From Martensiomyces pterosporus (Eukaryota > Kickxellomycota > Kickxellomycetes > Kickxellales > Kickxellaceae), in the NCBI GenBank assembly GCA_025201845.1, contig MU603939.1, forward strand, positions 19,996 to 83,995: a stretch of 64,000 nt of DNA. Direction: 5' to 3'. This document shows positions 21,223 to 30,930 of the stretch, in pieces. The translations under genes were made by a program, and so were the position numbers. The stretch's first letter is position 1, and every line of letters begins with the position of its first letter. A model generated the notes under the pieces. It did not search any database. It had not been told where the DNA came from and saw nothing but the letters and a program-made list of their open reading frames with translations.

Positions 21223-21594
21223 GAGTCGCCAACGACATGATGATTTGCTGTACCATTTGTACCAAAATGCCGCCACCTGTTTTTATTCCACTACTTGCTA
21301 CTTGTCTATGAAAATAGCACCCATCTACTTATGTACTCGGGCGTATCTTCCCACGCCGGCGTTGAAGAGATGAAGGCGCACATCTAGCTAAATACACTTG
21401 CCGCTCAGTCCTACTCGCTCAGCGTACATTGTCGATGCCAGCAGCATGCCAGTAATACGCCGAGCTGAAAGGCAAGACGGTGCAGAGTATAGGAGCGGTG
21501 GTTACGCATGATCATATGCGATGTCATAGCCATCAGCCAGCAAAGTGAGTGTATGCATATATATACGAATGAAAAGAACAGTGATGGACAGCCG

Positions 21595-22142
21595 CTACAC
21601 AATGACAAGCGAGCTCAGAACCAAGCCGATCATAAGCGCAGCCCCAAAACCACGCTTCCGGCCACTTGCCGCTTCCGACGTAGCCGCAAAACCCGACCTG
21701 CGCACGTACTGGGCATATTGGGCTTCGATAGGGCCCTTCCTTAGGCACTGCTCACAACGGTCGACCTTGTTGGCCGTATAAATGCACCTGCCCTGGCAAT
21801 TTTTCAATGAGCTATCCCACACCCAGCAAGCAGTCCTATTGGTGCCGGTCATTACGCACTGCGCCTGCGTACTGTCGGTAAGGTTGCTCAGAACGCCCTG
21901 GAAGTAGACTCCGTTGACTTGGACCAGGTTGTCGCGGACCAGCATGCTGGACAGTGGGAGCTCCATATCTTTGCATGTGATGTTTTTGGAGTCGCAGGTG
22001 CCGCTGTTGAACCCGGTGCCGTCAAATACCCCCACGCAGAGGTCCTCCGAGCACTTGTAGTCGCCCACCTGGTCGTACTTTGCGCGCTTGTAGAGCTCGA
22101 GCATTGTGCGTGGAAGAAGGTATGTGGGTGGGCTATAATTAT
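21595..22142 (-). CDS. Cysteine-rich surface protein, probable GPI- or tail-anchored; first exon unresolved
   Basis: The open frame encodes about 180 residues with ten cysteines in a CxxD...C pattern, three N-glycosylation sequons (NIT, NLT, NRT) and a C-terminal hydrophobic tail (GFGAALMIGLVLSSLVIV). These features indicate an extracellular domain anchored by a GPI signal or single span. A good 3' splice site (CCTGTTACAG) lies at 22143, just before NYSPPTYLL, so this is likely the last exon and a signal-peptide exon should lie upstream. I could not find one in phase. The first in-frame ATG without splicing is at about 22103 and would leave the protein without a signal peptide. No family was recognised. 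Confidence 0.55.
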
Positions 22143-22622
22143 CTGTAACAGGTGCAAGAAATAAAAAGGAAGGAAGCGAGAGAGCAGACACAGGACAAAC
22201 TGCATGCAGGCAGAATAAACGAAGAGAAAGGAGGAGCTGGTAGAAAGAGACATCCAAAAAAGCACCTGGGTATGGTCAAAAATCACACATGCACTTGGCG
22301 CGGCTCCCCCTTGCATTAATCAGATCACACGTCTATTTAAAGAGCGTCAACCCCATGTGTAGACATCCCCACGCACTAAGATCAAACAGCCCACATGAGA
22401 GGTTGTCAGGAACACACCGAGGAAGCCCTGGCCCGGAGTAGGGTGCGGGTGGGAGAAAGACTCGGCATAATGACGCCTGAGCACACTGGGTGGTCATGGG
22501 TTGCCATGTAATGCTAGTCTTTATGGCAATAGCGCGGGAAGGATATATTTAGAGCGTCGCAGAAACAACACCTGATGGCGTTTAGGGCAGGAGGCAAGGG
22601 AAGCTGCGAGCTGGGCAGATAG

Positions 22623-22630
22623 TATATAAA
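22623..22630 (+). promoter_or_regulatory. TATA box of an unresolved transcript
   Basis: A perfect TATATAAA occurs here, followed by a long CT-rich leader of the sort found between TATA box and start codon elsewhere in the window. The downstream gene is not resolved. Confidence 0.4.
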
Positions 22631-22838
22631 CGAGCGAATGTCTCCCTGCTTTCCAGATCCCGTTCTCCTCACCCCCTCTTCTCTTCAATCCAGCTCTACC
22701 CACCTCCCCTACTCGCTTTTGGTGCTCCTTTCCCTCTCTAGTCCCCTGCCCTGCTGTCCCGCCTCGCTTTTCCTCCCCCCATCCATAGCTGGATATAACG
22801 CCACAACTCTATTTCCTTATCCCTCTATCTGTCACACC

Positions 22839-22901
22839 ATGGCAATGTCGCTCAACATCCCGCCGTTCTTTTACGACACGCTCAACCGCCAGCCTCCCTG
22901 A
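22839..22901 (+). CDS. Possible 20-residue micro-ORF
   Basis: The first ATG after the TATA box opens a 20-residue frame (MAMSLNIPPFFYDTLNRQPP). It could be an upstream ORF, the start of an undetected spliced gene, or chance. About 500 bp further on, a strong intron-like element (GTAAGC donor at 23396, CTTCCTAG acceptor ending at 23461, 66 nt) suggests that a spliced RNA is made from this stretch. No continuous protein could be assembled. Confidence 0.2.
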   Translation: MAMSLNIPPFFYDTLNRQPP

Positions 22902-23969
22902 ACGTTCTCACCCCCTTTCACTGCAACTCCGCTACCCTGACATCCCCTGAACAACCTCACCCGCGCTCTCTCCCACGAGCCATGAGCCTCCACGGCACAC
23001 ACTGCCTCCAGCGAAGCGCCGAGGCATGCCCAAGCTCCGTCCCAGCTCCCTACTTCGCTCGACTGGACCCTTGAGCTCCCTGCCGCACATCCGTACACAA
23101 TGAGGGGTGTGCACCAGCCGACCTCTTGCTTTCCATTTCTGGACGCCCGATGACGGGCAGAAGATGCAAGCAAAGCAGCGCGCCGTGTCAGAGACCCTGC
23201 TCACACCTGAACGCAGATACCACGCAATCTTCGAGTTGTCTGTAATTAGTGGCTGTATTACCCTATTCCATCCCCTCTTACTCATCTCAAGAGCATGTCT
23301 CATCGATCACGCCTCATCATTACAACCAAGCTTCTCTGCCAGTATTCCTATGCATCCGCAAAGCCGCTTCACAAGCCCTTCCAATATGACTACGCGTAAG
23401 CCTTACCCCCTCTACCTTCCTGGCCTTACACGAACCGCATCCCTCTTCCTTTTCTTCCTAGTTTAACGACCCCTGAAATAAATTACCTATAAAAAACCCC
23501 TCTCTCTACGCTGACCTGCTGTTGATGTGCTCTTGTCCAGCAAGCAGACAGATGTAGCCTGTAATAAAGGCTATGCTTGTTTGAATGGGATATCAATCTT
23601 GTCTCTTCCGTTTGTGGATTTAGATGGTGTGCATATTCTCTCATGTGTGCAAGTGTCCGCAGGTTTGTGGACTGGAGCATCATCCACACTACAGTGGAGT
23701 TGGCAGATTTTTAGGCGTTGTGCCATCGGCAGCTGGGCCACTAGTCTGAAAGCCGATGGCAGAGTGGTACCACTTGCCATGGCAAGCCTGTGGATACAGA
23801 TGCGTACCCTGAGGGCGCTGCTGCCTCGAGACTGCTGAGCTGCTCGCAATGGCCTTCAAAGAGCTGGCAAGCAGGGACAACAAGCACGCCGCGAAGACAT
23901 GGCACAATGGCTCTAGCGCTTAAACATGCACACGCACATCGGTCCAGTGGCTCGGCTCGATGAACCAAC

Positions 23970-23987
23970 TTTTTTTTTTTTTTTTTT
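23970..23987 (+). repeat. Poly-T tract
   Basis: Eighteen consecutive T residues lie about 120 bp before the Rrp6 start codon. In fungi such tracts are often nucleosome-excluding promoter elements; that role is inferred here. Confidence 0.7.
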
Positions 23988-24110
23988 GCGGTTTTTCGCT
24001 TTGCTGCAGCTTTTTTTCTAGTTCACGCATTCACATGCCACCTCTCGCTTCGCATTTGTATTCCGCTCTTCACACTCTAATTCACACGCTTAGGAGAATA
24101 TAAATCGAAA

Positions 24111-27002
24111 ATGTCGCAGAAAAGTGACTTTGCGACCGACTTTGACGGCAGCCTATCCACTGCCTTCGGCGCCCTGGTCAAGGCAACCAAGATAGCCGGC
24201 AAGCTGCCCACCGACATCAGCTTCCACCGTACGCTTGATGAGACCATCGATGCCAAACTCGAAAGGACCTCCAAGCGCACGCTGCATATGGCCAACAAGC
24301 TGTGGACCAAGGCCAAGGCGGATCCCACCTCCATGGCTGTCGACACCCCCGACGACATAGCGATCAGGAACGACGAGGGCTCCTGGGAAATGGGACCCGG
24401 GTTCCGTCCCGTCGTCGACGCAGTGGACACCCTGCTGGAGAGAATCGATGTCGGGCTGGACGAGGTTTTGAAGAACCCCGTGCACCAGATGCGCACGGCC
24501 GCGAGCGAGAAGGCTGCTGCGGTGGGAAAGCAGAGCGCACCGGTTGTCACCACTGTGGCCGCGGCTGGCGGGAGAAAGACCGATGTGAGATTGGTGCATG
24601 CGCAGAATATCCCTCGGCCGCAGCTGGCGTTCAGGGACACGATCGACAACTCGCCCACCACGCCATTCGTGTGGAAGATCAGAAATAAGGTGCATGCCCA
24701 GGTGCCTCTGGATTACGGGCTCCCCGGCACAGACGTAGCTGGCACCCCAATGGGTTCGCACCTGCAGTCCCTCGGCATTTCAAGGCCTGTTTCCCCAGCC
24801 TCGACGCCAGGAACGGCGACGCCAAGGGAGGCACAGCAGGGACAGAGAAAGAGCCCCAAGGAGCAGCTGGATGTTGTGGCTCTGATGAACGCAATGACCA
24901 CTGCCGAGCCAGGTTCGCTCACTTCGCTGCCTCATCCGTATGAATACGAAATCAGGCACATCGACTATCCGAGCCAGCTGTTTGAGGTGCAAGAGCCCCA
25001 CCCGCCCAAAGAGTGGGACTCGACACCGTTTGAGTTCGTCGACACGGTCGAGAAGCTGCAGGAGATGGTGGAGCACCTGGAGGCGACGGCCACAGAAATT
25101 GCCATTGACTTGGAGCACCACAACTATCGGTCGTACCAGGGCTTTACCTGCCTCGCGCAGATCAGCTCGCGCACCAGGGACTTTGTCGTCGATGCGCTGG
25201 CTCTGCGCTCAGATCTCCACTGCCTCAACCAGGTGACTGCAGACCCGAAGCGCATCAAGGTGTTCCACGGTGCTGAGAGCGATATCCAGTGGCTGCAGCG
25301 CGACTTTGGGGTTTACGTTGTTGGGCTCTTTGACACCTACCACGCGTCAAAAGTCCTGAACATGGAGCACCATTCGCTGGCGTACCTGCTCAAGACATAC
25401 GTCAACTTTGACGCGGACAAGAAGTACCAGTTGGCCGACTGGCGTATCCGCCCGATCCCCGCCGAGATGATGAAGTATGCGCGGGCCGATACCCATTTCC
25501 TGCTCTATGTGTTCGACCGCATGCGCAACGAGCTCCTGGAAAGGGGAGAGCGCCTGGTGGGCGAGGACCTGAGCAGCCCCAACGCAGAGAATTTTGGCGC
25601 GCTGGCCGGACTCGACGTCATTACCTCAGCGGCGCAGCCGATGGAGCTGACGCTGAGGAGGTCGGCCAACACATCGCTGAACAAGTACGAGAAGGACGGA
25701 TACGACGTGGAGAACGGCTTGGGCGGCAGCGGATGGGCCACCCTGCTGAAGAAGTGGCACCACCCCTTCTCCCCCACCCAGCTCGCTGTTTATCGGGCGC
25801 TGCACAGGTGGAGAGACAGCTGTGCGCGCGAGGAGGACGAGTCTACTAGATACGTGCTACCTAACCACATGCTCTTCGCCATTGCCGATCGCATGCCTGA
25901 GGACGCACCTGCGCTGCTTGCCGCCTGCCAGCCTACCCCGCCGCTGGTGCGTCTGTACGCCAGCGACATTGTCATGCTTATCAACCAGGAGCGCAGGGCG
26001 GCGGAGTCGAGGATTGGGGAGATGAAGCAGCTTGTGGAGCAGGCGCAGGCGGAGCAGGCGCAGCTGACGAAGCCTGTGCACACTAGGTTCGACGACGAGT
26101 CCCCGAGTGGCGATTCGAAGCACGGCGACATGGATGTTGATAACAAGGCGCCCAGCACCGCCGACGATGTGCTTACAGGCGACCTGCTGGCCTCGGTTGG
26201 CGATATGATCGTCCCAGTGTCGGGTCTGTTTGGCGACTCCGTGGCTGTCCCTATCCTTCCTGGAACCAAGAGTGCAAATGAGCGCAGCGATGGGGAAGAC
26301 GCATCGCCAGAAGCGGTTAGGGCGAGGAACAAGGCGCAGGAGATCCGCACCAACCTTGTGCTGACTGTCGCTGTGCCCAAGGCTGTTCTGACGCACGGTG
26401 AAGAAAAGATGGATGTCGATGAGCATGCTGAGCATGAGTTTGTCATTGCTGAGCGGCGCAAGAATGCAGAAAAGTCGTATGTTTCCGCAGAGTCCAAGAA
26501 ATCGGATGCTGCTGCTGCTAACCCTGTGGTGCTCTCTGAGACGTATGGCCGGTACCAGCCCGAACACAAGGCCCAGGCGCCTGCTGCTGATGCCGACAAG
26601 AAGAATGCGGGTGACCTTGAACTCCCCAAGATCGCACTTGGCGACCTCGTCGACAGTAGCGGCGACGAGGAGGAGGGTGCAGCGCCCGCGAAGAAGAGAA
26701 CCAAGAAGAGCAAGAGCGGGCGTAAGGGAAAGGGTGGCAGCGTGCGGCCGGAGGAGGTCAAGCCATTCAGCTACACCACGGCCGAGGACAACGATGTGAT
26801 TGGAAAGTCAACTGTGACTATGGATGACTCGAAGAAGGCTAAGCGTGCGGCGCTGAAAAGAGACAAGAAGGCGAAAGGCAGGGGCAGGGGCAACTTTGAC
26901 CCCTATGCACAGATGGGCACTAGCGAGGAGCTGGCCAGGAGACCCAACAAATCCAGAGTCACTGCCAGGTCGGGCAACCGCTCCATGTCCTTCAAGAAGT
27001 AG
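24111..27002 (+). CDS. RRP6: Exosome 3'-5' exoribonuclease Rrp6 (EXOSC10)
   Basis: The single-exon gene encodes a 963-residue nuclear exosome subunit that trims rRNA, snoRNA and aberrant RNAs. Residues about 10-110 form the PMC2NT domain that binds the partner Rrp47. The DEDD-Y exonuclease spans about 310-490: exonuclease motif I has D333 and E335 in IDLEHHNYRSYQG, motif II is HGAESDIQWL, and motif III has Y456 and D460 in YARADTHFL. An HRDC domain follows at about 555-640 (LYRALHRWRD and later VRLYASDIV). The C-terminal third is disordered and ends in Lys-rich stretches (KKRTKKSKSGRKGKGG), as in other Rrp6 proteins. All catalytic acidic residues are present. Confidence 0.96.
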   Translation: MSQKSDFATDFDGSLSTAFGALVKATKIAGKLPTDISFHRTLDETIDAKLERTSKRTLHMANKLWTKAKADPTSMAVDTPDDIAIRNDEGSWEMGPGFRPVVDAVDTLLERIDVGLDEVLKNPVHQMRTAASEKAAAVGKQSAPVVTTVAAAGGRKTDVRLVHAQNIPRPQLAFRDTIDNSPTTPFVWKIRNKVHAQVPLDYGLPGTDVAGTPMGSHLQSLGISRPVSPASTPGTATPREAQQGQRKSPKEQLDVVALMNAMTTAEPGSLTSLPHPYEYEIRHIDYPSQLFEVQEPHPPKEWDSTPFEFVDTVEKLQEMVEHLEATATEIAIDLEHHNYRSYQGFTCLAQISSRTRDFVVDALALRSDLHCLNQVTADPKRIKVFHGAESDIQWLQRDFGVYVVGLFDTYHASKVLNMEHHSLAYLLKTYVNFDADKKYQLADWRIRPIPAEMMKYARADTHFLLYVFDRMRNELLERGERLVGEDLSSPNAENFGALAGLDVITSAAQPMELTLRRSANTSLNKYEKDGYDVENGLGGSGWATLLKKWHHPFSPTQLAVYRALHRWRDSCAREEDESTRYVLPNHMLFAIADRMPEDAPALLAACQPTPPLVRLYASDIVMLINQERRAAESRIGEMKQLVEQAQAEQAQLTKPVHTRFDDESPSGDSKHGDMDVDNKAPSTADDVLTGDLLASVGDMIVPVSGLFGDSVAVPILPGTKSANERSDGEDASPEAVRARNKAQEIRTNLVLTVAVPKAVLTHGEEKMDVDEHAEHEFVIAERRKNAEKSYVSAESKKSDAAAANPVVLSETYGRYQPEHKAQAPAADADKKNAGDLELPKIALGDLVDSSGDEEEGAAPAKKRTKKSKSGRKGKGGSVRPEEVKPFSYTTAEDNDVIGKSTVTMDDSKKAKRAALKRDKKAKGRGRGNFDPYAQMGTSEELARRPNKSRVTARSGNRSMSFKK

Positions 27003-27116
27003 CGCTGCTCTGGCTGCACTGCTTGTCCGTGTTTCGTTTTATCTTGCTGTTTCTTGGTGCATGAATTCAGCGTCACAAATGGGGCTAACGTATAAGAATA
27101 ACAAATGCTGGAGAGC

Positions 27117-29450
27117 TTAGCGAGTAACATACTCAATAACCTGCCTCACATCGCCCTTGTACACCTCCAGAAGCGAGGCAATGTGCGCCTCGGTGGTATC
27201 AAACCCCATCTCCTTGATCCTAATCGCCAGGCAGTGCGGGCACGAAATCGACTGCGAGCAAGTGAATGTTGAAGGGAACTTGCCCGGGCTGCCAAACCTG
27301 AACTGGAAGTCCTCGACGTTGAAGGAGGTCGGGGTGAAGGGCGACGACATCAAGTGCGGGTGCGAGAAGTACGAGGGCATCCCGGTCTCGGCAAACCCCT
27401 GTCTCAGGAACGGGCTGGTGTAAGGGTTGGGCGTGGTGTAGAAGAACTCGACGGACTCGTGGTGCGGGCCGTGACTTGAAGTGGAGACATGTATTTTGAC
27501 CTTCTCCTTCTCCTTCTCCTTCTCCTTCTCCTTCTCCTTCTCCTTCTCCTTCTCCTTCTCCTTCTCCTTGCTTTCGCTGGCAGTTGCTGTATCTTCGACG
27601 TGGATGTGGATGGTCTCCTCCTCCTTTGTCTTGCTATTGCTGGTGGTGATTGTTTCATCGACCACCACGCTCGCTTTGACGTCCACCTTTTCTTCCTTGG
27701 CCTTCTCTTTCTCCTTGGCCTTTGTTTCCTCTGCGTCTTCCTTGGCCTTGTGCTCGATGGTGTCCATGAGGGTCTTCTTTAGACTCTCGACCATCTTCTC
27801 GAGCTTCTTGGCGCTCTCGCTCTGGTTGCTCTTCATCTCAGTTTTGACCTTCTCGCTGAACTCGTCGATCACTTGCTCGGCCTTGTCAAAGCCGCCGTCG
27901 TGGTCGTCGTGGATGATCTCTTCCTCGACCTTGACAGTCTCTTCAATTTTGACAATCTCTTCAACTTTGACAGTCTCTTCAGCTGTGACGGTCTCTTCGA
28001 TCTTGACGGTCTCTTCGACTTTGACAGTCTCCTCGACCTTGACAGTCTCCTCGACCTTGACGGTTTCTTCGACCTTGACCTCCTCCTGAGCAGCCTCATC
28101 TACAATCTCAATTGTGATCTCGTCATCGGCCTTTTCCTCAACCTTGACATTCTCTTCGACCTTGACCTTCTCTTCGACCTTGACTTTCTCCTCGACCTTG
28201 ACTTTCTCCTCCACTTTGGTCTCCACTTTGGTCTCCACCTTCTCGTCGACTTTCTCCTCAGTTTTTGTCTCAACATCGACCTTGACCTCGACCTCGACCT
28301 TCTCCTTAACCGAAGAGTCTTTCTTTGTGTCAGCAGCCTGCTTTTGACTCAGCACAGCCTCGTAGATCTTGGCCTGCTGCGTGGTGAGCTTGTCCATGTT
28401 CTTCGAGAACTGAGTCCCGAGACTAGCCAGTGCGAGGGTCAGGTTGCTTGTCATGTCCGCCATCGCCAGCCTCAGTTCCTCGGCACTCTTTTTATTCGCC
28501 TCTGCATCGTCCTTCTTCTCCTCAGTGACAGTTTCAGTGACAGTGACAGTCTCCGTCACAACGGCTGCAGCTTCAGTAGCAGGTTCCCCTGGCTTGCTCG
28601 CAGCAGCACTCGCTGTGGCAGCTGTCATAGCCGCTTCCGTGATCTCCTCGATACTCGCCGCCACGTGGGGTTTGGGCTTCTCCAGCATCTCCTGCTTCTT
28701 CGCCTCCAAATTGAGCTCGGTCAAGTTCAGCGACTCCTCGCTGGAATCACTAAGCACGTCCTCATCATCCCCATCAACCGACGGGTTTCTAGTGGGCGTG
28801 TGTGTGGACCCCCAGATGCTGGCAACATTATTGAGGGCACTGCTGTTGTTCACGTTAAACGGCACGATTGTGAGCTGGTACTTGCTGCCGGGCTCAAACA
28901 GCGAGAACATCTCATGGAGGTTGTCGGTGCATGCCACGCCGATCTCCTCGCCGTCCGGGTCAGTGTACATGAGCACGTAGTTGGTGTGCTTGGGCATCCG
29001 CAGCTTCTCCGTCACACGGCGGGCCAGGCCATCGAACTCCTCCGTTGGGTAGACGTCCACCATAGTAGCGTTTCCGGCCCTGTTGACGAACTTGATGCGG
29101 AACGGCACAATTTCCTCACTCACATTGATGTTCTGCCTGCTGGTCTGGGAAGACGCGTACGCGCTTGCACCTCCCGCGGCGGTGGATGCTCCCCTCGGTG
29201 TTGCGGCTGCAGATGGTGTGGCGTCGCCGGCTGCGGAGAGCCCCCGTGCGGAGGAGCGCCGCTTGGCTTTGTTGCCCCGCGACGAAAGGTTGACACTTCC
29301 GAGCTTCTCACGCAGCCCGCGCGTCAAAGCGCTGCTCTTGTCGCCCTCCGCGCCCTCGCTGTTGTTCGCTCGCCCACTATTGGCCTCGCCACTGCCAGAC
29401 TGCTGGGCCTGGGAGGCTTTGCCGGGGTCGGAGCTTGGACCGTCAGCCAT
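27117..29450 (-). CDS. PB1-domain and UBA-domain protein with long charged repeats
   Basis: The 777-residue single-exon product has a disordered Ser/Ala-rich N-terminus and a PB1-like domain at about 113-198. The PB1 region shows a basic-face lysine in FRIKFV (K120) and an acidic OPCA-type loop TDPDGEEIG (163-171). A coiled-coil-prone middle (about 325-650) is dominated by VKVEET repeats of six residues and then by a run of Lys-Glu pairs. The last 40 residues form a UBA-like domain (EMGFD loop, ending VIEYV). PB1 plus UBA at opposite ends resembles the layout of p62/SQSTM1 and NBR1 selective-autophagy receptors, but no ZZ finger is present. Short LIR-like motifs exist (for example YEAV), without proof. 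Function is inferred. Confidence 0.75.
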   Translation of the reverse strand: MADGPSSDPGKASQAQQSGSGEANSGRANNSEGAEGDKSSALTRGLREKLGSVNLSSRGNKAKRRSSARGLSAAGDATPSAAATPRGASTAAGGASAYASSQTSRQNINVSEEIVPFRIKFVNRAGNATMVDVYPTEEFDGLARRVTEKLRMPKHTNYVLMYTDPDGEEIGVACTDNLHEMFSLFEPGSKYQLTIVPFNVNNSSALNNVASIWGSTHTPTRNPSVDGDDEDVLSDSSEESLNLTELNLEAKKQEMLEKPKPHVAASIEEITEAAMTAATASAAASKPGEPATEAAAVVTETVTVTETVTEEKKDDAEANKKSAEELRLAMADMTSNLTLALASLGTQFSKNMDKLTTQQAKIYEAVLSQKQAADTKKDSSVKEKVEVEVKVDVETKTEEKVDEKVETKVETKVEEKVKVEEKVKVEEKVKVEENVKVEEKADDEITIEIVDEAAQEEVKVEETVKVEETVKVEETVKVEETVKIEETVTAEETVKVEEIVKIEETVKVEEEIIHDDHDGGFDKAEQVIDEFSEKVKTEMKSNQSESAKKLEKMVESLKKTLMDTIEHKAKEDAEETKAKEKEKAKEEKVDVKASVVVDETITTSNSKTKEEETIHIHVEDTATASESKEKEKEKEKEKEKEKEKEKEKEKVKIHVSTSSHGPHHESVEFFYTTPNPYTSPFLRQGFAETGMPSYFSHPHLMSSPFTPTSFNVEDFQFRFGSPGKFPSTFTCSQSISCPHCLAIRIKEMGFDTTEAHIASLLEVYKGDVRQVIEYVTR
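27500..27569 (+). repeat. CCTTCT hexanucleotide microsatellite inside the PB1-UBA gene
   Basis: About eleven perfect copies of CCTTCT in tandem encode the Lys-Glu run on the minus strand. Length changes in steps of six bases would keep the reading frame. Confidence 0.9.
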
Positions 29451-30114
29451 CCTGGTGTTTTGTGTAACAGGTGCTGCTGAAGTACAAGTTGGTCGCTCTG
29501 GAATTCAGGCAAATGCGGTGCAAGGGTGTGTCTAACAGGCCGCAATAAATAAAGTACACGAGAGAGAGAAATAAAAGCAGGGAGCGGAGGAACAGTAGGC
29601 TTGGTTGATGGCAGCCGGATGCAAGAAGAGCAGCGTGGGGTCTACTATTTCACATTCAGACAGGCATGGGAGATGCGGTGCCTCGGGCATACATGGTGAT
29701 GGCCCCCCTCTTCCTTGCCAGCACAGGATGCTCCCCTTTGTGTGTCGCGTTTCCCCTTCCATTGTTCGCAGCCCTTCAGCCAAAGCTCTGCCTGCATCGT
29801 CCCTTTTTCTACAGTGCACAGCAAGCATGCCTCCCAGTGCGCGAAGAAAAGAATGGTGCACACGAAGCGGCGCTGGGGAATGCGTTCGGCGTTTTTGCAC
29901 CGGAAAGCAAGGGACGACGTGGCCGCATGCACGCTCTGGTATAGTGTGCATGGCTCGCGTACCCACCCCAAGCAGGTGACTTTTTTTTTCTTTTGCTCTC
30001 GCCAAGGAAATCACCTCCTGCCTGTGACGCTCCATGCCGCCCTTTGACTTCTCGGCACCCGCTTCTCTCTTCTCTACACTCCCAGCGTCTTCGCTCTACT
30101 ACCACACGGAAAGG

Positions 30115-30888
30115 ATGTCCGCCCCCGACGTGATCATTGTCACCGGCGCCTCCAAGGGAATCGGCCGCGAAATATGCCTGCACTTGCTGCGTCTCCACCA
30201 CACAGCAGTTGTCATCGGCATAGCCAGGTCACTTGACGCACTCACATCGCTCCAGCACCAAGCCGGTGCTCCGGGGCGACTCCACTTCATCGCCGGCGAC
30301 GTCGCCAGCGAGGAGACCCAGGCCGCCGCTCTATCCCTTGCCCGCTCCCTAGGCCGGCTAACTGCGCTTATCAACAACGCAGCCGTAGTCGAGCCATCCG
30401 GCGGCATTCTCAGTGCTGGCACCTCGCAGTGGCACAGCATACTGGCAACGAATCTGCTGGCACCCATATCGCTGATTTCCAGGTGCATGAGCCAGCTGGA
30501 GGAGAGCAAAGGGAGAATAATCAACATTACGTCGTCCACCAGCCAGGGCCCCGTTCCTGGATTCGGAGCCTATGGCGTCACCAAGGTGGCCTTGAACTAC
30601 GCAACCAAGGCGCTGTCATTGGAGCACCCGGATGTCACATCCGTGGCGTTCTACCCCGGCGTGGTGGATACAGAGATGAACACCAGTGCCATGGAGATCG
30701 CTCAGACCTATGCTGCCGACTCCACACACAAGGCTGACGTGTCTCACGTTATCAGGAAGCTCACTGACACTGTTGAGCTGGACCTGCCATGCCGAATCAT
30801 TGCCAATCTCGCGCTGAGGGCCGACCACTCGCTGTCGGGCAGATACATTGTATACAGCGACGAAGAGATGGCCTCATACAGCACATAA
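30115..30888 (+). CDS. Short-chain dehydrogenase/reductase
   Basis: The 257-residue product is a classical SDR enzyme. It has the nucleotide-binding TGASKGIG at residues 11-18, the LINNAA motif, a catalytic serine in NITSSTSQ and the YGVTK active-site YxxxK, followed by the PGVVDTEM segment. The overall form resembles the fungal sepiapterin-reductase-like group related to yeast Yir035c/Irc24, which reduce carbonyls or diketones with NADPH. The substrate cannot be predicted. I chose the ATG at 30115 because it places the Rossmann fold at the usual distance from the N-terminus; an upstream in-frame ATG at 30034 would add 27 unrelated residues. It is divergent from the PB1-UBA gene. Confidence 0.88.
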   Translation: MSAPDVIIVTGASKGIGREICLHLLRLHHTAVVIGIARSLDALTSLQHQAGAPGRLHFIAGDVASEETQAAALSLARSLGRLTALINNAAVVEPSGGILSAGTSQWHSILATNLLAPISLISRCMSQLEESKGRIINITSSTSQGPVPGFGAYGVTKVALNYATKALSLEHPDVTSVAFYPGVVDTEMNTSAMEIAQTYAADSTHKADVSHVIRKLTDTVELDLPCRIIANLALRADHSLSGRYIVYSDEEMASYST

Positions 30889-30930
30889 GCCGCTCATTGC
30901 GCGGGGGGTGGTGCTCTATAGATCCAGAGT

